A stretch of 64,000 nt of DNA, taken from positions 1 to 64,000 of the forward strand of contig JARLGI010000036.1 in the NCBI GenBank assembly GCA_031296115.1, read 5' to 3'. Shown one piece after another: positions 52,519-61,322 of this stretch (position 1 is its first letter; each line of letters begins with the position of its first letter). Below the pieces are notes generated by a model, which saw only the letters and a list, made by a program, of their open reading frames with translations, was not told the origin of the DNA and made no database searches. The stretch comes from Acidobacteriota bacterium. Its GTDB lineage: Bacteria; Acidobacteriota; Terriglobia; Terriglobales; Acidobacteriaceae. Position numbers and translations under genes: made by a program.

Positions 52519-53742
52519 ATGCACGATATCAGTTGGGCCAATCCGCAGACGCTTCAAAATGCGACGTGGGATGATGTCGGCATGGGCGTTTCCGCTCCGG
52601 TGCGGACGGCGCTCGAGAAAGTTCTGGCTTCGCTAGACGGAGGCGTGCTGACTCGCGACGAATTTCTGCTGCTGGCGAACACTAGAGGTGATGATCTGTT
52701 TGGGCTTGCCGTCGCCGCGAACGAAGTGCGGCGGCGACGGGTGGGCGATGTGGTCAGCTACGTGATCACGCGCAACATCAACTTCACCAACGTCTGCTTT
52801 GTGGGCTGCAAGTTTTGTGCTTTCGGAGTCGGTTCTCATCACGACACGGCATACTTCCTGAGCCTGGACGAAGTAGCGGCGAAGTGCCGCGAAGCTGAAG
52901 AATGGGGCGCGACGGAAGTCTGCATTCAAGGCGGTTTACCGCGCAACCTGCCGCCCTTTTATTACCGGGACATTCTGCGGACCGTGAAGTCAGCGGCGCC
53001 GATGATGCATGCCCACGCCTTCTCGCCGATGGAGATGGTCTACGGGGTGGAACTGACCGGCATGCCACTGCGCGAGTATCTGCTCATGCTGAAGGAGAAT
53101 GGCCTTAATACACTGCCCGGCACCGCAGCGGAAATCCTGGACGACAAGCTGCGGCACGTCCTCTCGCGCAACAAACTGACCGCCGCGCAATGGCGCGAGG
53201 TCATCGAAACCGCCCACGAGTGCGGTATTCGCAGCACATCGACCATGATGTACGGCCATCGGGAGACGCCGGAACATTGGGTGAACCAGATGCTGCTGTT
53301 GCGTGAGATCCAGTCGCGCACCGGCGGCTTCACCGAATTCGTTCCGTTGGGATTCATCCACGACAACACGCTGCTGTACGCGCAGGGCCTGGCGCGAGCG
53401 GGCGCCACGCTGGAAGAACACCTCAAGGTACACGCGCTGGCGCGCATCATGCTGGCGGGATCCATTAATCACATACAGGTTTCGTGGGTGAAGCTGGGAC
53501 GCGAGAGTTCGCAACTGATGCTGCTGGCCGGCGCCGACGATTACGGCGGCACGCTGTTCGAGGAGAGCATCTCGCGACTGGCGGGTGCGACCGCGGGCCA
53601 GTACATCTCGACCGCGGAATTTCAGGAACGCATTCTGGAAATGGGCAGGATTCCCGCGCAAAGGAACACGCTGTATACCGAGTACATCGATTCGTGCCAT
53701 TCCCACAAACCCGAGGCAGTGGCAACCGGAGTGACGGCATGA
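52519..53742 (+). CDS. cofH: 5-amino-6-(D-ribitylamino)uracil--L-tyrosine 4-hydroxyphenyl transferase, CofH
   Basis: 407-residue radical-SAM enzyme. Cluster motif C93-x3-C97-x2-C100 in NVCFVGCKFCAFG; EVCIQGGLPRNL, AHAFSPMEMVYG, GTAAEILDD and LGFIHDNTLLY are typical. It joins tyrosine to the ribityl-uracil in FO synthesis together with CofG; the homologues MqnC/MqnE were considered, but the F420 context favours CofH. The stop overlaps the npdG ATG (ATGA). Confidence 0.92.
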   Translation: MHDISWANPQTLQNATWDDVGMGVSAPVRTALEKVLASLDGGVLTRDEFLLLANTRGDDLFGLAVAANEVRRRRVGDVVSYVITRNINFTNVCFVGCKFCAFGVGSHHDTAYFLSLDEVAAKCREAEEWGATEVCIQGGLPRNLPPFYYRDILRTVKSAAPMMHAHAFSPMEMVYGVELTGMPLREYLLMLKENGLNTLPGTAAEILDDKLRHVLSRNKLTAAQWREVIETAHECGIRSTSTMMYGHRETPEHWVNQMLLLREIQSRTGGFTEFVPLGFIHDNTLLYAQGLARAGATLEEHLKVHALARIMLAGSINHIQVSWVKLGRESSQLMLLAGADDYGGTLFEESISRLAGATAGQYISTAEFQERILEMGRIPAQRNTLYTEYIDSCHSHKPEAVATGVTA

Positions 53743-54404
53743 TTGCCATTGTCGGAGGGACGGGACCGGAGGGTTCAGGGCTGGCGCTGCGCTGGGCGCG
53801 GGCCGGCGAGTCGGTCATCATCGGCTCGCGCGACGCCGAGCGGGCGAAGGCTTCGGCGGCGAAGGTCGCCGAGAGTGTCGGACACCTCGGCAGCGTTGAA
53901 GGGGTTGACAATGTCACGGCGGTGAAGATGTGCGACACGGTGGTGCTGACCGTGCCCTTTGCCGGGCAGGCGGAATTGCTGAAGCAACTCAAGCCGTCAT
54001 TTCGTCCGGGCACGGTGTTGATTGATGCAACCGTTCCGCTGGCAACTGCAGTTGGTGGACGGCCAACGCGCGTGCTGGGTGTCTGGCAAGGCTCGGCAGC
54101 CGAGCAGGCGGCGGAGTTGGTGGGAAAGAACGTGACCGTCGCGGCTGCGTTCCACAGCCTCTCGTCGACCGTGCTGCACAGCGATCAGCCAGTGGACTGC
54201 GATGTGATCGTTTGCAGCGACGACGAACGTGCGCGTCAGGTTGCCTCTGAGCTGGCGACGAAAATCCCCGGCGTGCGCGCCATCGATGGCGGCAAGCTGG
54301 AGAACGCGCGCATCGTGGAAGCCATGACCGCGCTGCTCATCACGCTCAACATCCGTCACAAGGTACATGGCGCAGGATGGCGGGTGACAGGATTAGGGAT
54401 CTGA
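53739..54404 (+). CDS. npdG: NADPH:F420 oxidoreductase-like protein (NpdG/Fno)
   Basis: 221 residues. The N-terminus IAIVGGTGPEGSGLALRWA is the NADP-binding Rossmann motif of F420-dependent NADP reductases, with IIGSRDAERA, VVLTVPFAGQ, AFHSLSSTVL and the conserved SDDE segment near the C-terminal third. It exchanges hydride between NADPH and F420. Overlapping cofH, it closes the operon and indicates F420 is used as a redox carrier in the cell. Confidence 0.92.
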   Translation: MIAIVGGTGPEGSGLALRWARAGESVIIGSRDAERAKASAAKVAESVGHLGSVEGVDNVTAVKMCDTVVLTVPFAGQAELLKQLKPSFRPGTVLIDATVPLATAVGGRPTRVLGVWQGSAAEQAAELVGKNVTVAAAFHSLSSTVLHSDQPVDCDVIVCSDDERARQVASELATKIPGVRAIDGGKLENARIVEAMTALLITLNIRHKVHGAGWRVTGLGI

Positions 54405-54423
54405 AGGCGGGGATTAGTGGTTA

Positions 54424-54618
54424 GTTTCGAGTTTCGAGTAAGAAAGTACGAAGGGCTGTCATCCTGAGCGACGAGCGCAGCGAGGAGTCGAAGGAACCCT
54501 ATCGAGGCAAAGTGCCGGGCGGCTATAGGGGTCCTTCGACTTCTTGCGGCCGCTGCGCGGCCACACTTCGCTCAGGATGACAAGGTTAAGGTTGTTGCTC
54601 GAGACTCGAAACTAACTA
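54424..54618. repeat. Inverted family-C pair bracketed by inverted TTTCGAGT repeats
   Basis: GTTTCGAGTTTCGAGTA at 54424-54440 and GCTCGAGACTCGAAACTAA at 54598-54616 surround an inverted family-C pair (54457-54500 and 54526-54582: GTCATCCTGAGCG...GAGTCGAAGGAACCC and AGGGGTCCTTCGACT...CGCTCAGGATGACA). Layout resembles 9004-9215. This and the next element fill the gap after npdG. Confidence 0.75.
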
Positions 54619-54654
54619 CCAACTGGAAGCCATCTCGTAAATGCCGGGAAGGCT

Positions 54655-54735
54655 CAAACCGAGTCCCCTCAGGGGCTAAAGCCCGGCAATGAAGTGAATC
54701 TGTACGGCACGGCTAAAGCCGTGCCCTTTCAAAAC
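54655..54735 (-). repeat. Family-B palindrome with associated GGGCTTTAGCCCC hairpin
   Basis: On the minus strand GAAAGGGCACGGCT-TT-AGCCGTGCC comes first, then CGGGCTTTAGCCCCTGAGGGG. It lies before the 3' end of the ABC permease gene. No gene is seen in 54405-54774. Confidence 0.75.
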
Positions 54736-54774
54736 CATTAATGAGATAGGTTCTGCCAACTACTAGCCACCGTC

Positions 54775-55944
54775 TTACGCCTCGCGCAGCGCCCGCGTAA
54801 TCGGCATGCTGGCCGCGCGGAAGGCGGGCAGCATGCCGCCAACAAATCCCATCACCACCGCGAAAACCATGCCAAAGATCAGCAGTGCCGGCGTGAGCTT
54901 GAAGGCAAACGCCAGCTCGCTGAAGCTGTTGGTATTGCCGGTCCCCGCGGTGTAGCCGTTCATGGTGAAGGCGGCGAGGCATCCGAGCGCACCGCCGATG
55001 AGCGCCAGCAGCACCGATTCCAACACGAACGAGAACAGGATGCTGAAGCGCGAGAAGCCCAGCGCGCGCAGAGTGCCAATCTCGCGCGTGCGTTGCGAGA
55101 CGATGGCGTACATGGTGTTCATCGCGCCGAAGACGGCGCCGATGCCCATCACTACAGCGACAAAGGCCGCTAGGCCGAGAAGCGCCGCCGCGGTAGGTCC
55201 TGCCAGGTTCTCGTAATATTTCGGTTCGGAATCCATCTGCAACTGCACCCGGGGATTGGCGCGCAGGTCTTTGTCGAACGCCGCCAGCGTGCCCGGATCT
55301 TGCAGTCGAACGGTCACCGACTCGCAGCCGCCGTTGCGACGGATGGCGGGCGCCATGGCATCGTAGTCGCCCCAGATTTCGCTCTCGAACGAACCACCTT
55401 CGGCAACGAAAAGCCCAACGACTTTCCAGTCCTTCTTCTGAACGTTGAGCACGGACCCGACATCCAGTCCTTGCACGCGGTCGGCAATTCTCTCGCCGAC
55501 GATCACTTCATACAGGCCTGGGGTGAAGCTGCGTCCCTCGACCACCTTGAGGTTGTTGCGGACCTTGAACGCCATCGGCGTCACACCGCGGAAGGTGATG
55601 TTGGCGGGCTGGTTGTCGGACTTTCGCGGACGGTTGGCGAGGATAACGACTTCGCACGAGGCCATGGCTTTGCCATTGCTATCGCGCGCGACCCGCGGGT
55701 CAACCATGAAAACGTCGGCATCCGCGATGTTCATCCAGGAAGTCAGCTCCGACATGGAGCCCCGTTGGGTAACGATGCCATTGAGGGGCGATCCGGTGGA
55801 ACGCAACGCAATACGGAAGCCGCTTTCCATGGACAACAGCGTGACGAACACCGCCACCACCAGTCCAATGCCGAAGATGGCCAGCAGCGTGACCTTCCAG
55901 CGCTGGCGAAGATTGCGCACATTATAGGAAAGTGGGAGCGCCAT
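54775..55944 (-). CDS. ABC transporter permease (MacB/FtsX type)
   Basis: 389 residues. One N-terminal transmembrane helix (LLAIFGIGLVVAVFVTLLSM) is followed by a large periplasmic MacB-PCD domain (~60-265) and three C-terminal helices (AALLGLAAFVAVVMGIGAVF, then LFSFVLESVLLALIGGALGC and LLIFGMVFAVVMGFVGG). The cytosolic loop REIGTLRALGFSR is the FtsX-type coupling region. It forms a mechanotransmission-type exporter with the adjacent permease, ATPase and adaptor. Stop/start overlap (TAATG) with the upstream permease. Confidence 0.92.
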   Translation of the reverse strand: MALPLSYNVRNLRQRWKVTLLAIFGIGLVVAVFVTLLSMESGFRIALRSTGSPLNGIVTQRGSMSELTSWMNIADADVFMVDPRVARDSNGKAMASCEVVILANRPRKSDNQPANITFRGVTPMAFKVRNNLKVVEGRSFTPGLYEVIVGERIADRVQGLDVGSVLNVQKKDWKVVGLFVAEGGSFESEIWGDYDAMAPAIRRNGGCESVTVRLQDPGTLAAFDKDLRANPRVQLQMDSEPKYYENLAGPTAAALLGLAAFVAVVMGIGAVFGAMNTMYAIVSQRTREIGTLRALGFSRFSILFSFVLESVLLALIGGALGCLAAFTMNGYTAGTGNTNSFSELAFAFKLTPALLIFGMVFAVVMGFVGGMLPAFRAASMPITRALREA

Positions 55945-57110
55945 TAGACTTGCCTCAAGGTTTCGGTAATGCGGGTGCGATAACCGTTCATCGCGGGGAG
56001 GAAGCCGGCGGCCACGCCCAGCAACAAGGCAAAGCCAACGCCGAGAAGGGCGGTGCGCGCTGACAGTCCAAAGCTCGGATATTGAGCGACGACATCGCCA
56101 ATCATGGGAACCTCGGGCAAGATCCCCAGCATCCCTTTGCTGAGCAGCAAGCCAACCAGCCCGCCCAAGGCGGCAATCAGCAACGCCTCGATGAGGATGA
56201 GCGACATGACGAGCCCGCTGGAGAACCCGAGCGTTTTCAGGACGCCGATCTCCTGCTGGCGCTCGCGTACGGCGATGCTCATGGTGTTGGCGGTCACCAG
56301 CAGAATGGTGAAGGCCACAGCAAGCCCGATGCCGTTCAACAGCAGGGCCAGATTGCCAGCCATCGCAACGAAGCCGGCGAGAAACGCTTGCTCCGTCTCG
56401 GTCTTCGTCGGCGTATCGGTGTTTTCGAACTCGGCATCGATGGCTTTGCTGATGGCGCCCGCGTGGCTGGGATCGTCAATCTGCTCTGTGAGCCATCCGA
56501 TACCGATGTTCCGCCCGGTGGCCTCGTACAGATATTTGTAGTTGAAGTACATCGAGTTGAGGTCGAAACTCTGCTGGCTGCTGTCGTAGATTCCGTCCAC
56601 CACAAAATCGAAAGGATGACCGATGCGGTAAGGCGGGATGCTGCTCTCCAGTTCGAAGGTGTCGCCCACCTTCCACCCGAAGCGCTGGGCGAGTTTGCGG
56701 CCGATGATGCAGCCGCGCTGGTCATGCAGCCACCGCTCCTTCTGGTCGGGAGGGAGAATGACCTCGGGGAATATCTGGAGGAAGGCCTCGGGCTCGGTGG
56801 CGAAGTTGGCGAAGAAGTTCTTGGGATCGCGGTAAATGCCGCCAAACCAGGCGTTCATCACGGTCTGCTTTATGCCCGGGATGCCCGCAATCTTCGCTTT
56901 GTAGTTCAGCGGCAGGTTGTAGACCAGGCTGACGTAGTGGCGCGTGACCAACCGGCTGGCATTGCCGCTGTGCAGGCCGAAATTGACCGCTTCCACCACG
57001 GTTTGCAGAGTGCAGAACAGGAAGATGCACACCGACATGGCCAGCACAGTGCTGAGCGTGCGGATCCAGTTCTTACGGAGATGTTTGAGGATCAAGGGTG
57101 CGAACTTCAT
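55944..57110 (-). CDS. ABC transporter permease (MacB/FtsX type)
   Basis: 388 residues, same topology as its partner: N-terminal helix ([20 protein letters not shown]), periplasmic domain, then three helices ([20 protein letters not shown] and following). Coupling loop [16 protein letters not shown]. Together the two different permeases suggest a heterodimeric exporter or envelope-acting complex. It ends at the partner's ATG and starts one base after the ATPase stop. Confidence 0.92.
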   Translation of the reverse strand: MKFAPLILKHLRKNWIRTLSTVLAMSVCIFLFCTLQTVVEAVNFGLHSGNASRLVTRHYVSLVYNLPLNYKAKIAGIPGIKQTVMNAWFGGIYRDPKNFFANFATEPEAFLQIFPEVILPPDQKERWLHDQRGCIIGRKLAQRFGWKVGDTFELESSIPPYRIGHPFDFVVDGIYDSSQQSFDLNSMYFNYKYLYEATGRNIGIGWLTEQIDDPSHAGAISKAIDAEFENTDTPTKTETEQAFLAGFVAMAGNLALLLNGIGLAVAFTILLVTANTMSIAVRERQQEIGVLKTLGFSSGLVMSLILIEALLIAALGGLVGLLLSKGMLGILPEVPMIGDVVAQYPSFGLSARTALLGVGFALLLGVAAGFLPAMNGYRTRITETLRQV

Positions 57111-57111
57111 A

Positions 57112-57810
57112 TCAGGCTGTCAGCACTCCCTTCTCCAGATGGCGCTGCGTGTGGGCGCGCGCTGCGGCGCGGGGATCGTGCGTCACCATGATGATGGTCT
57201 TGCCGAAGTCCCGGTTGAAGGTCTGTATGAGATCCAGAATTTCCTCAGCGCTCTGGGAATCGAGATCGCCGGTGGGTTCGTCGGCGACCAGCACTTTCGG
57301 ATCGGTGACGATGGCACGCGCGATAGCGACACGCTGCTCCTGTCCGCCGGAAAGCTGGCGGGGGTAATGCTTCGAGCGATCGGCGAGGCCGACAATCCGC
57401 AGCGCGGTCAGCGCCCGCTCACGGCGCTCACGGCCGGAGAGGGAAGTGAGCAGCAGCGGTAACTCAACGTTCTCGACGGCGTTGAGCACGGGAATCAGAT
57501 TGTAGAACTGAAAGATGAAGCCGACATTGCGGCTGCGCCACTTGGCCAGCTCGCCTTCCGAAAGTGAGCCGAGATAGGTGCCCGCGACGACCACGCGACC
57601 GGAGGTGGCGCGATCAATGCCGGCGATCAGGTTCAGCAGCGTCGTCTTGCCTGAGCCCGACGGCCCCATGAGCGCGAGAAATTCACCTTCCGGCACTTCC
57701 AGGCTCAGGCCATCCAGCACTTTAATCTGCATGCTGTCACGCTGATAGAACTTGCGGACATCCTGCACGCTGACCGCTCCCGCTCTCGCGGCGATTTCTG
57801 TTGTACTCAT
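57112..57810 (-). CDS. ABC transporter ATP-binding protein (MacB/LolD type)
   Basis: 232-residue ATPase. Walker [18 protein letters not shown]-loop [19 protein letters not shown], signature [14 protein letters not shown], Walker [14 protein letters not shown] and H-loop [11 protein letters not shown] are all intact. It powers the two adjacent FtsX-type permeases. Start [18 protein letters not shown]. Upstream adaptor gene ends 17 bp away. Confidence 0.95.
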   Translation of the reverse strand: MSTTEIAARAGAVSVQDVRKFYQRDSMQIKVLDGLSLEVPEGEFLALMGPSGSGKTTLLNLIAGIDRATSGRVVVAGTYLGSLSEGELAKWRSRNVGFIFQFYNLIPVLNAVENVELPLLLTSLSGRERRERALTALRIVGLADRSKHYPRQLSGGQEQRVAIARAIVTDPKVLVADEPTGDLDSQSAEEILDLIQTFNRDFGKTIIMVTHDPRAAARAHTQRHLEKGVLTA

Positions 57811-57827
57811 GATCTCTCCTGTTGCTC

Positions 57828-59030
57828 CTATCCCTTTACCTTTATCGGGTCCCCGTCCTTCAGCTTCTGCGGAGGATTGTTCACCAGCGTTTCCGATCCC
57901 GCCAACCCTTGTTTGACGATGATCTGGCCATGCAGGTCAGCGCCGGTGGTGACCGGAAGCAGCCGCACTTTCTTGTCGTCGACGGCGAAGACCGCGGACT
58001 TGCCGTCGCGCGTGATGACCGCTTCCTTCGGCACGGTGACGATGCTTGCTGGCGGCGCATTTTTCTTGTCGGCATTCTTCTGTGGCTGCAGGAATGTGAC
58101 ATTGCAGCTCATCTCCGGCTTCAGGTACTTGTCCTTGTCAAGAATGGACACTTTCACGGTGACGGTCGCCTTGGTGCGGTCGGCCGTTGGAATGACCTGG
58201 CGCAGCACGCCTTCGTAGGTGTGGTTGGGAATGGCCTGCACGGTGATCTCAGCAGGCTGCCCCGACGACAACTGGGCGACGTTCGATTCGTTTACATCCA
58301 CTTCCGCTTCCAGCGAGTTCATATCGGCGATGGCGACGATGGCGCCCGAAGAGGTGGAAATGTTCACCCCTGGCGGAATCGGCGCGACGCTCTCACCCAC
58401 CTCGGTCATCTTCTTGACCACGACGCCTGCGAAGGGCGCGCGCACGGTGGAGAAATCTAGATACGACTGCTGCACCTGGAGGTTGGCCTCGTACTGGACA
58501 ATGGTGGCTTGGGCAAGATTGACCTTGGCTTTGGCGGCATCGAGCGCATCCTGCGAGGTGACCTTGTCTTTGAACAGCCCTTCCTGGAGGCGGGCCTGGC
58601 GCTGTGCTTCGGCGAGATCGGCTTTGGCGTATTCAATGTCAGCCTTGGCCTTGGAAATGGCGGCAATCAAGTCGGCATTGTCCAGACGCGCCAGGACGTC
58701 TCCTTCCTTGACCACGCTGCCTTCTTCCACCAGGAGTTGGGAGATTCGGCCCTGGATCTTCGACGACACCACCGATTGCTTACGGGCTACGAGATATCCG
58801 GAGGCAGTCAAAATCGGAGCTCCCGCATCCGGGGAAGAGCTGGTCTGGATGCTGGGCCGCACGGTTTCCACCTCGGTTGCGCCGAACGCCGGGCGGGCGC
58901 GCATGAAGTAGAGTCCGCCGGCCGCTACCAGTGCTAAGAGAATTAGGAGGCCGAGGATGCGCCATCTTCCGCTGCGCGGCGCATCGCGCTCAATGCGCAA
59001 TGACGCCAGTTCGTCCTTCAAGTCCTTCAT
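57828..59030 (-). CDS. HlyD/MacA-type periplasmic adaptor (efflux) protein
   Basis: 400 residues. A single N-terminal membrane anchor ([20 protein letters not shown]) is followed by a lipoyl-like half ([20 protein letters not shown]), an alpha-helical hairpin ([40 protein letters not shown]), the second lipoyl half ([18 protein letters not shown]) and beta-barrel/MP domains. It should bridge the ABC permeases to an outer-membrane channel. No intact TolC is next to it; a TolC fragment lies 20 kb away. Confidence 0.93.
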   Translation of the reverse strand: MKDLKDELASLRIERDAPRSGRWRILGLLILLALVAAGGLYFMRARPAFGATEVETVRPSIQTSSSPDAGAPILTASGYLVARKQSVVSSKIQGRISQLLVEEGSVVKEGDVLARLDNADLIAAISKAKADIEYAKADLAEAQRQARLQEGLFKDKVTSQDALDAAKAKVNLAQATIVQYEANLQVQQSYLDFSTVRAPFAGVVVKKMTEVGESVAPIPPGVNISTSSGAIVAIADMNSLEAEVDVNESNVAQLSSGQPAEITVQAIPNHTYEGVLRQVIPTADRTKATVTVKVSILDKDKYLKPEMSCNVTFLQPQKNADKKNAPPASIVTVPKEAVITRDGKSAVFAVDDKKVRLLPVTTGADLHGQIIVKQGLAGSETLVNNPPQKLKDGDPIKVKG

Positions 59031-59301
59031 TGAAGTAGTTCAACTTTCGTATATGAATACCAATAGCATCGCATTGTTACAGCAAGTTTGAAAGCCGCGG
59101 AAAACCTGTGGACGAATCCCGCCCGATTGCGAACTCTAACGAGGATTATCCTCCGCGTTTAACCACGCGAATAGTGCGGAATGTCAGCGCTGTCGCATGA
59201 CAAATGTCACGCAAGGCGGGATCTTGTCGAATTGGAGTCGCTCAGTATCTTTCCCCTTGCGGGAGCCCAATCTGCCGCTTCGGCTACGGTATTATTGGAA
59301 C

Positions 59302-59787
59302 ATGGCGCACGTATATCGTCGTAAGCTGGTATGTCTGGCCGTCCTCGTGCTGGTCGTCTTCGCTGGCTGCAAGGCAAGGCCGAAGTCGAAGGCGGTGTAT
59401 GTCCGCGTGATGAGCAATCTCGCGTCTCCCTACGGCCATGAACTGGACCATCGCATACTGGAGTTTCAGACCAGCAATCCGCGCACCAGTACGGGCCGGC
59501 CGATCGTGGTGCAGACCGTGGAGATCGGCGACTACAAAGACATGCTGGAGCGCCACGTCGGCAGGGACACCACGGTCGAGCTGATCATTCTCGACGCGCC
59601 GGATGACGCGGCCCTGAGTTCTTCCGTGCAGGCCGACATGGGACGTGCGGTGAACATTTGCGCGTCGCTCAAGGCTTGTCCAGCCAACGTGCCGGCGCTG
59701 ATTCCGTCCGGCACCGAGGGCGAGCGCCTGGAAGCGGCGCAGAAATTTGAGGACTTCCTGCAGAAAGCCCCGCCCGCCTCGTCTTAG
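59302..59787 (+). CDS. Lipoprotein resembling the end of a solute-binding domain
   Basis: 161 residues. A signal peptide ends with the lipobox VVFAGC, so the cysteine is likely lipidated. The mature part has mixed alpha/beta character (KAVYVRVMSNLASPYGHELD, VELIILDAPDDAALSS) and ends with LIPSGTEGERLEAAQKFEDF, which resembles the last helix of periplasmic solute-binding proteins. The family is not recognised. The ATG at 59302 directly precedes the basic n-region (MAHVYRRK). Confidence 0.6.
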   Translation: MAHVYRRKLVCLAVLVLVVFAGCKARPKSKAVYVRVMSNLASPYGHELDHRILEFQTSNPRTSTGRPIVVQTVEIGDYKDMLERHVGRDTTVELIILDAPDDAALSSSVQADMGRAVNICASLKACPANVPALIPSGTEGERLEAAQKFEDFLQKAPPASS

Positions 59788-59790
59788 CGG

Positions 59791-60564
59791 CTACTTTGCA
59801 GGACGACGCGAGCCAGTCTTCTTCTCAGCCGCCTTCTTGCTCGCGGCCTTTTTCCGTGTTGCAGCCCTCGCAGTTTTCTTTTGCGCGCCCACCATCGGCA
59901 GATCCTTCATCTCAGCCGCACGCCACAAATACCAGCTCGCCACGCTGCGATAGGGCCGCCAGCGTTCACCATAGGCCAGCAGTTCCTTCGGTTTGGGCAA
60001 CCCGACGAGCTTGTGTATCTTAGCGAACCCTTTGCGGATGCCGTAATCGTCGACCGCCAGCACGTCGGGCCGTGCCAGGCGGAAGATCAGCAGCATTTCC
60101 ACCGTCCAACGCCCGATACCGCGCACGCTGTCGAGCCGTTCGACCAGATCTTCGTCACTCATGCGGTTGGCTTGCTTGACGGTGGGCACCGTGCCGTCCA
60201 GGGTTTTCGCTGCAAGATCGCTGATAGCCAGCATCTTGGCGCGGGAGAGCCCGGCGGAGCGCAGGCGCTCTTCGCTGGCCGCCAAAATCTGCTCGGGGGA
60301 AGGGAATCCGTCGACCAAGCCGCGCCGAGTCCGAATGCGCTTGGTGTTCTGTGGGAACAGCGCTTTCACGCGGGCGGTAATGGTGGCCGCGACTTTGCCG
60401 TTGAGCTGCTGATAGATGATGGATTCCAGCAGGGCTTCAAAGATGCTCTGTGTGGTCTCCTGCTGCAGACGGCAGGGGCCCGTGCGCGCGATAATGCGGG
60501 CCAGCTTGCGATCGACCCGGCAGAGGTGTTCACAGGCGGCGGCGTGGTCGAGTTTCTTCGGCAT
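59791..60564 (-). CDS. DNA-3-methyladenine glycosylase II family (AlkA-like)
   Basis: 257 residues of the HhH-GPD superfamily. The helix-hairpin-helix is RLDSVRGIGRWTVEMLLIF, and the catalytic Asp is in PDVLAVDDYGIRKGF. QLNGKVAATITARVKALFP is the usual N-terminal helix. It should excise alkylated purines in base-excision repair. The last ~40 residues are Lys/Ala-rich (KKTARAATRKKAASKKAAEK), a DNA-binding-like tail reminiscent of histone H1-like extensions. It has no Ada fusion. Confidence 0.88.
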   Translation of the reverse strand: MPKKLDHAAACEHLCRVDRKLARIIARTGPCRLQQETTQSIFEALLESIIYQQLNGKVAATITARVKALFPQNTKRIRTRRGLVDGFPSPEQILAASEERLRSAGLSRAKMLAISDLAAKTLDGTVPTVKQANRMSDEDLVERLDSVRGIGRWTVEMLLIFRLARPDVLAVDDYGIRKGFAKIHKLVGLPKPKELLAYGERWRPYRSVASWYLWRAAEMKDLPMVGAQKKTARAATRKKAASKKAAEKKTGSRRPAK

Positions 60565-60625
60565 GGTCAGTTGTCAGTGGCCAGCCAGTATGCAACTGAC
60601 AACTGACTACTGGCCACTGACTTCT
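60565..60625. repeat. Inverted CAGTTGTCAGTGG-type repeat between alkA-like and recX
   Basis: GTCAGTTGTCAGTGGCCAG and its inverse CTGACAACTGACTACTGGCC lie head to head between the start of one gene and the stop of the next. Related pieces occur at about 33197-33222, 41573-41604 and 44957-44984. Confidence 0.6.
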
Positions 60626-61143
60626 CCCTCCAGCGTCGCCAGCGTCTCCTCGTCCCTGTCCCACTTTTTCAGGATGCGGAAAATGATCCGGCTGCCGAAG
60701 CCGGCCCGCATCAGGGTGCGAAACGCGCGCGCCGCCTGCTTTTGGTTCTCCGGCTTGACGATGCGCTTGCGCCGCAGGAACGCGCGCGCCAGATGCTCTT
60801 CGTTTACCCCGCTGTACGCCGCGCTAACCGTGCTCTCGATGATGTCGCCGTGCACGCCTTTGGCCTTCAAGTCTTGGACCACACGCATGCGGCCAAATTT
60901 TTCGTTTTCCTTACGAAACCGCGTGTAGCTCTCCGCGTAGCTGGTGTCGTTGAGATACTTGTGCATCTTCAGGCGCGCCACCACAACTTCCACCAGCAGC
61001 TCGCCATGCGGTTGGTCGCCCACGCGACGGCGCATCAGCCGCTTGATTTCAGCGACCGTGCGCATCTGCCGCCCCAACGCGCCGACGGCGTACTCGTACA
61101 GCGACTCCTCGTCATAGACGCGTTCGGTGCGCTTGAAGGGCAT
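60607..61143 (-). CDS. recX: Regulatory protein RecX
   Basis: About 178 residues made of tandem three-helix repeats. YEYAVGALGRQMRTVAEIKR and FGRMRVVQDLKAKGVHGDII are the conserved RecX segments; the C-terminus FRTLMRAGFGSRIIFRIL is typical. RecX inhibits or modulates RecA filaments. The ATG at 61143 (MPFKRTERVYDEE) is preferred; the frame to 61533 covers the IspH promoter region and is unsupported. recA is not in the window. Confidence 0.88.
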   Translation of the reverse strand: MPFKRTERVYDEESLYEYAVGALGRQMRTVAEIKRLMRRRVGDQPHGELLVEVVVARLKMHKYLNDTSYAESYTRFRKENEKFGRMRVVQDLKAKGVHGDIIESTVSAAYSGVNEEHLARAFLRRKRIVKPENQKQAARAFRTLMRAGFGSRIIFRILKKWDRDEETLATLEGEVSGQ

Positions 61144-61322
61144 GGGACGATTATGAATCCATCCAGGCTGCGCCGCCAGCCTTTCCATTGGCTGCTGAAT
61201 TTGCGCCGCAGGCTGCCAAATTACGCCACTGGTGCGCGTTACGTTGCTGCTTCCGGCGCTGTTACAATAGAGTAATAGTGGGGAGAGCCGAGTTTCTACC
61301 CGATATACTGGACCGCACAAGA

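Noticed and set aside
54405..54774. Repeat-rich interval considered as a CRISPR array
   Set aside because: Repeats are inverted palindromes of different families with irregular spacing. There are no uniform spacers and no cas genes.
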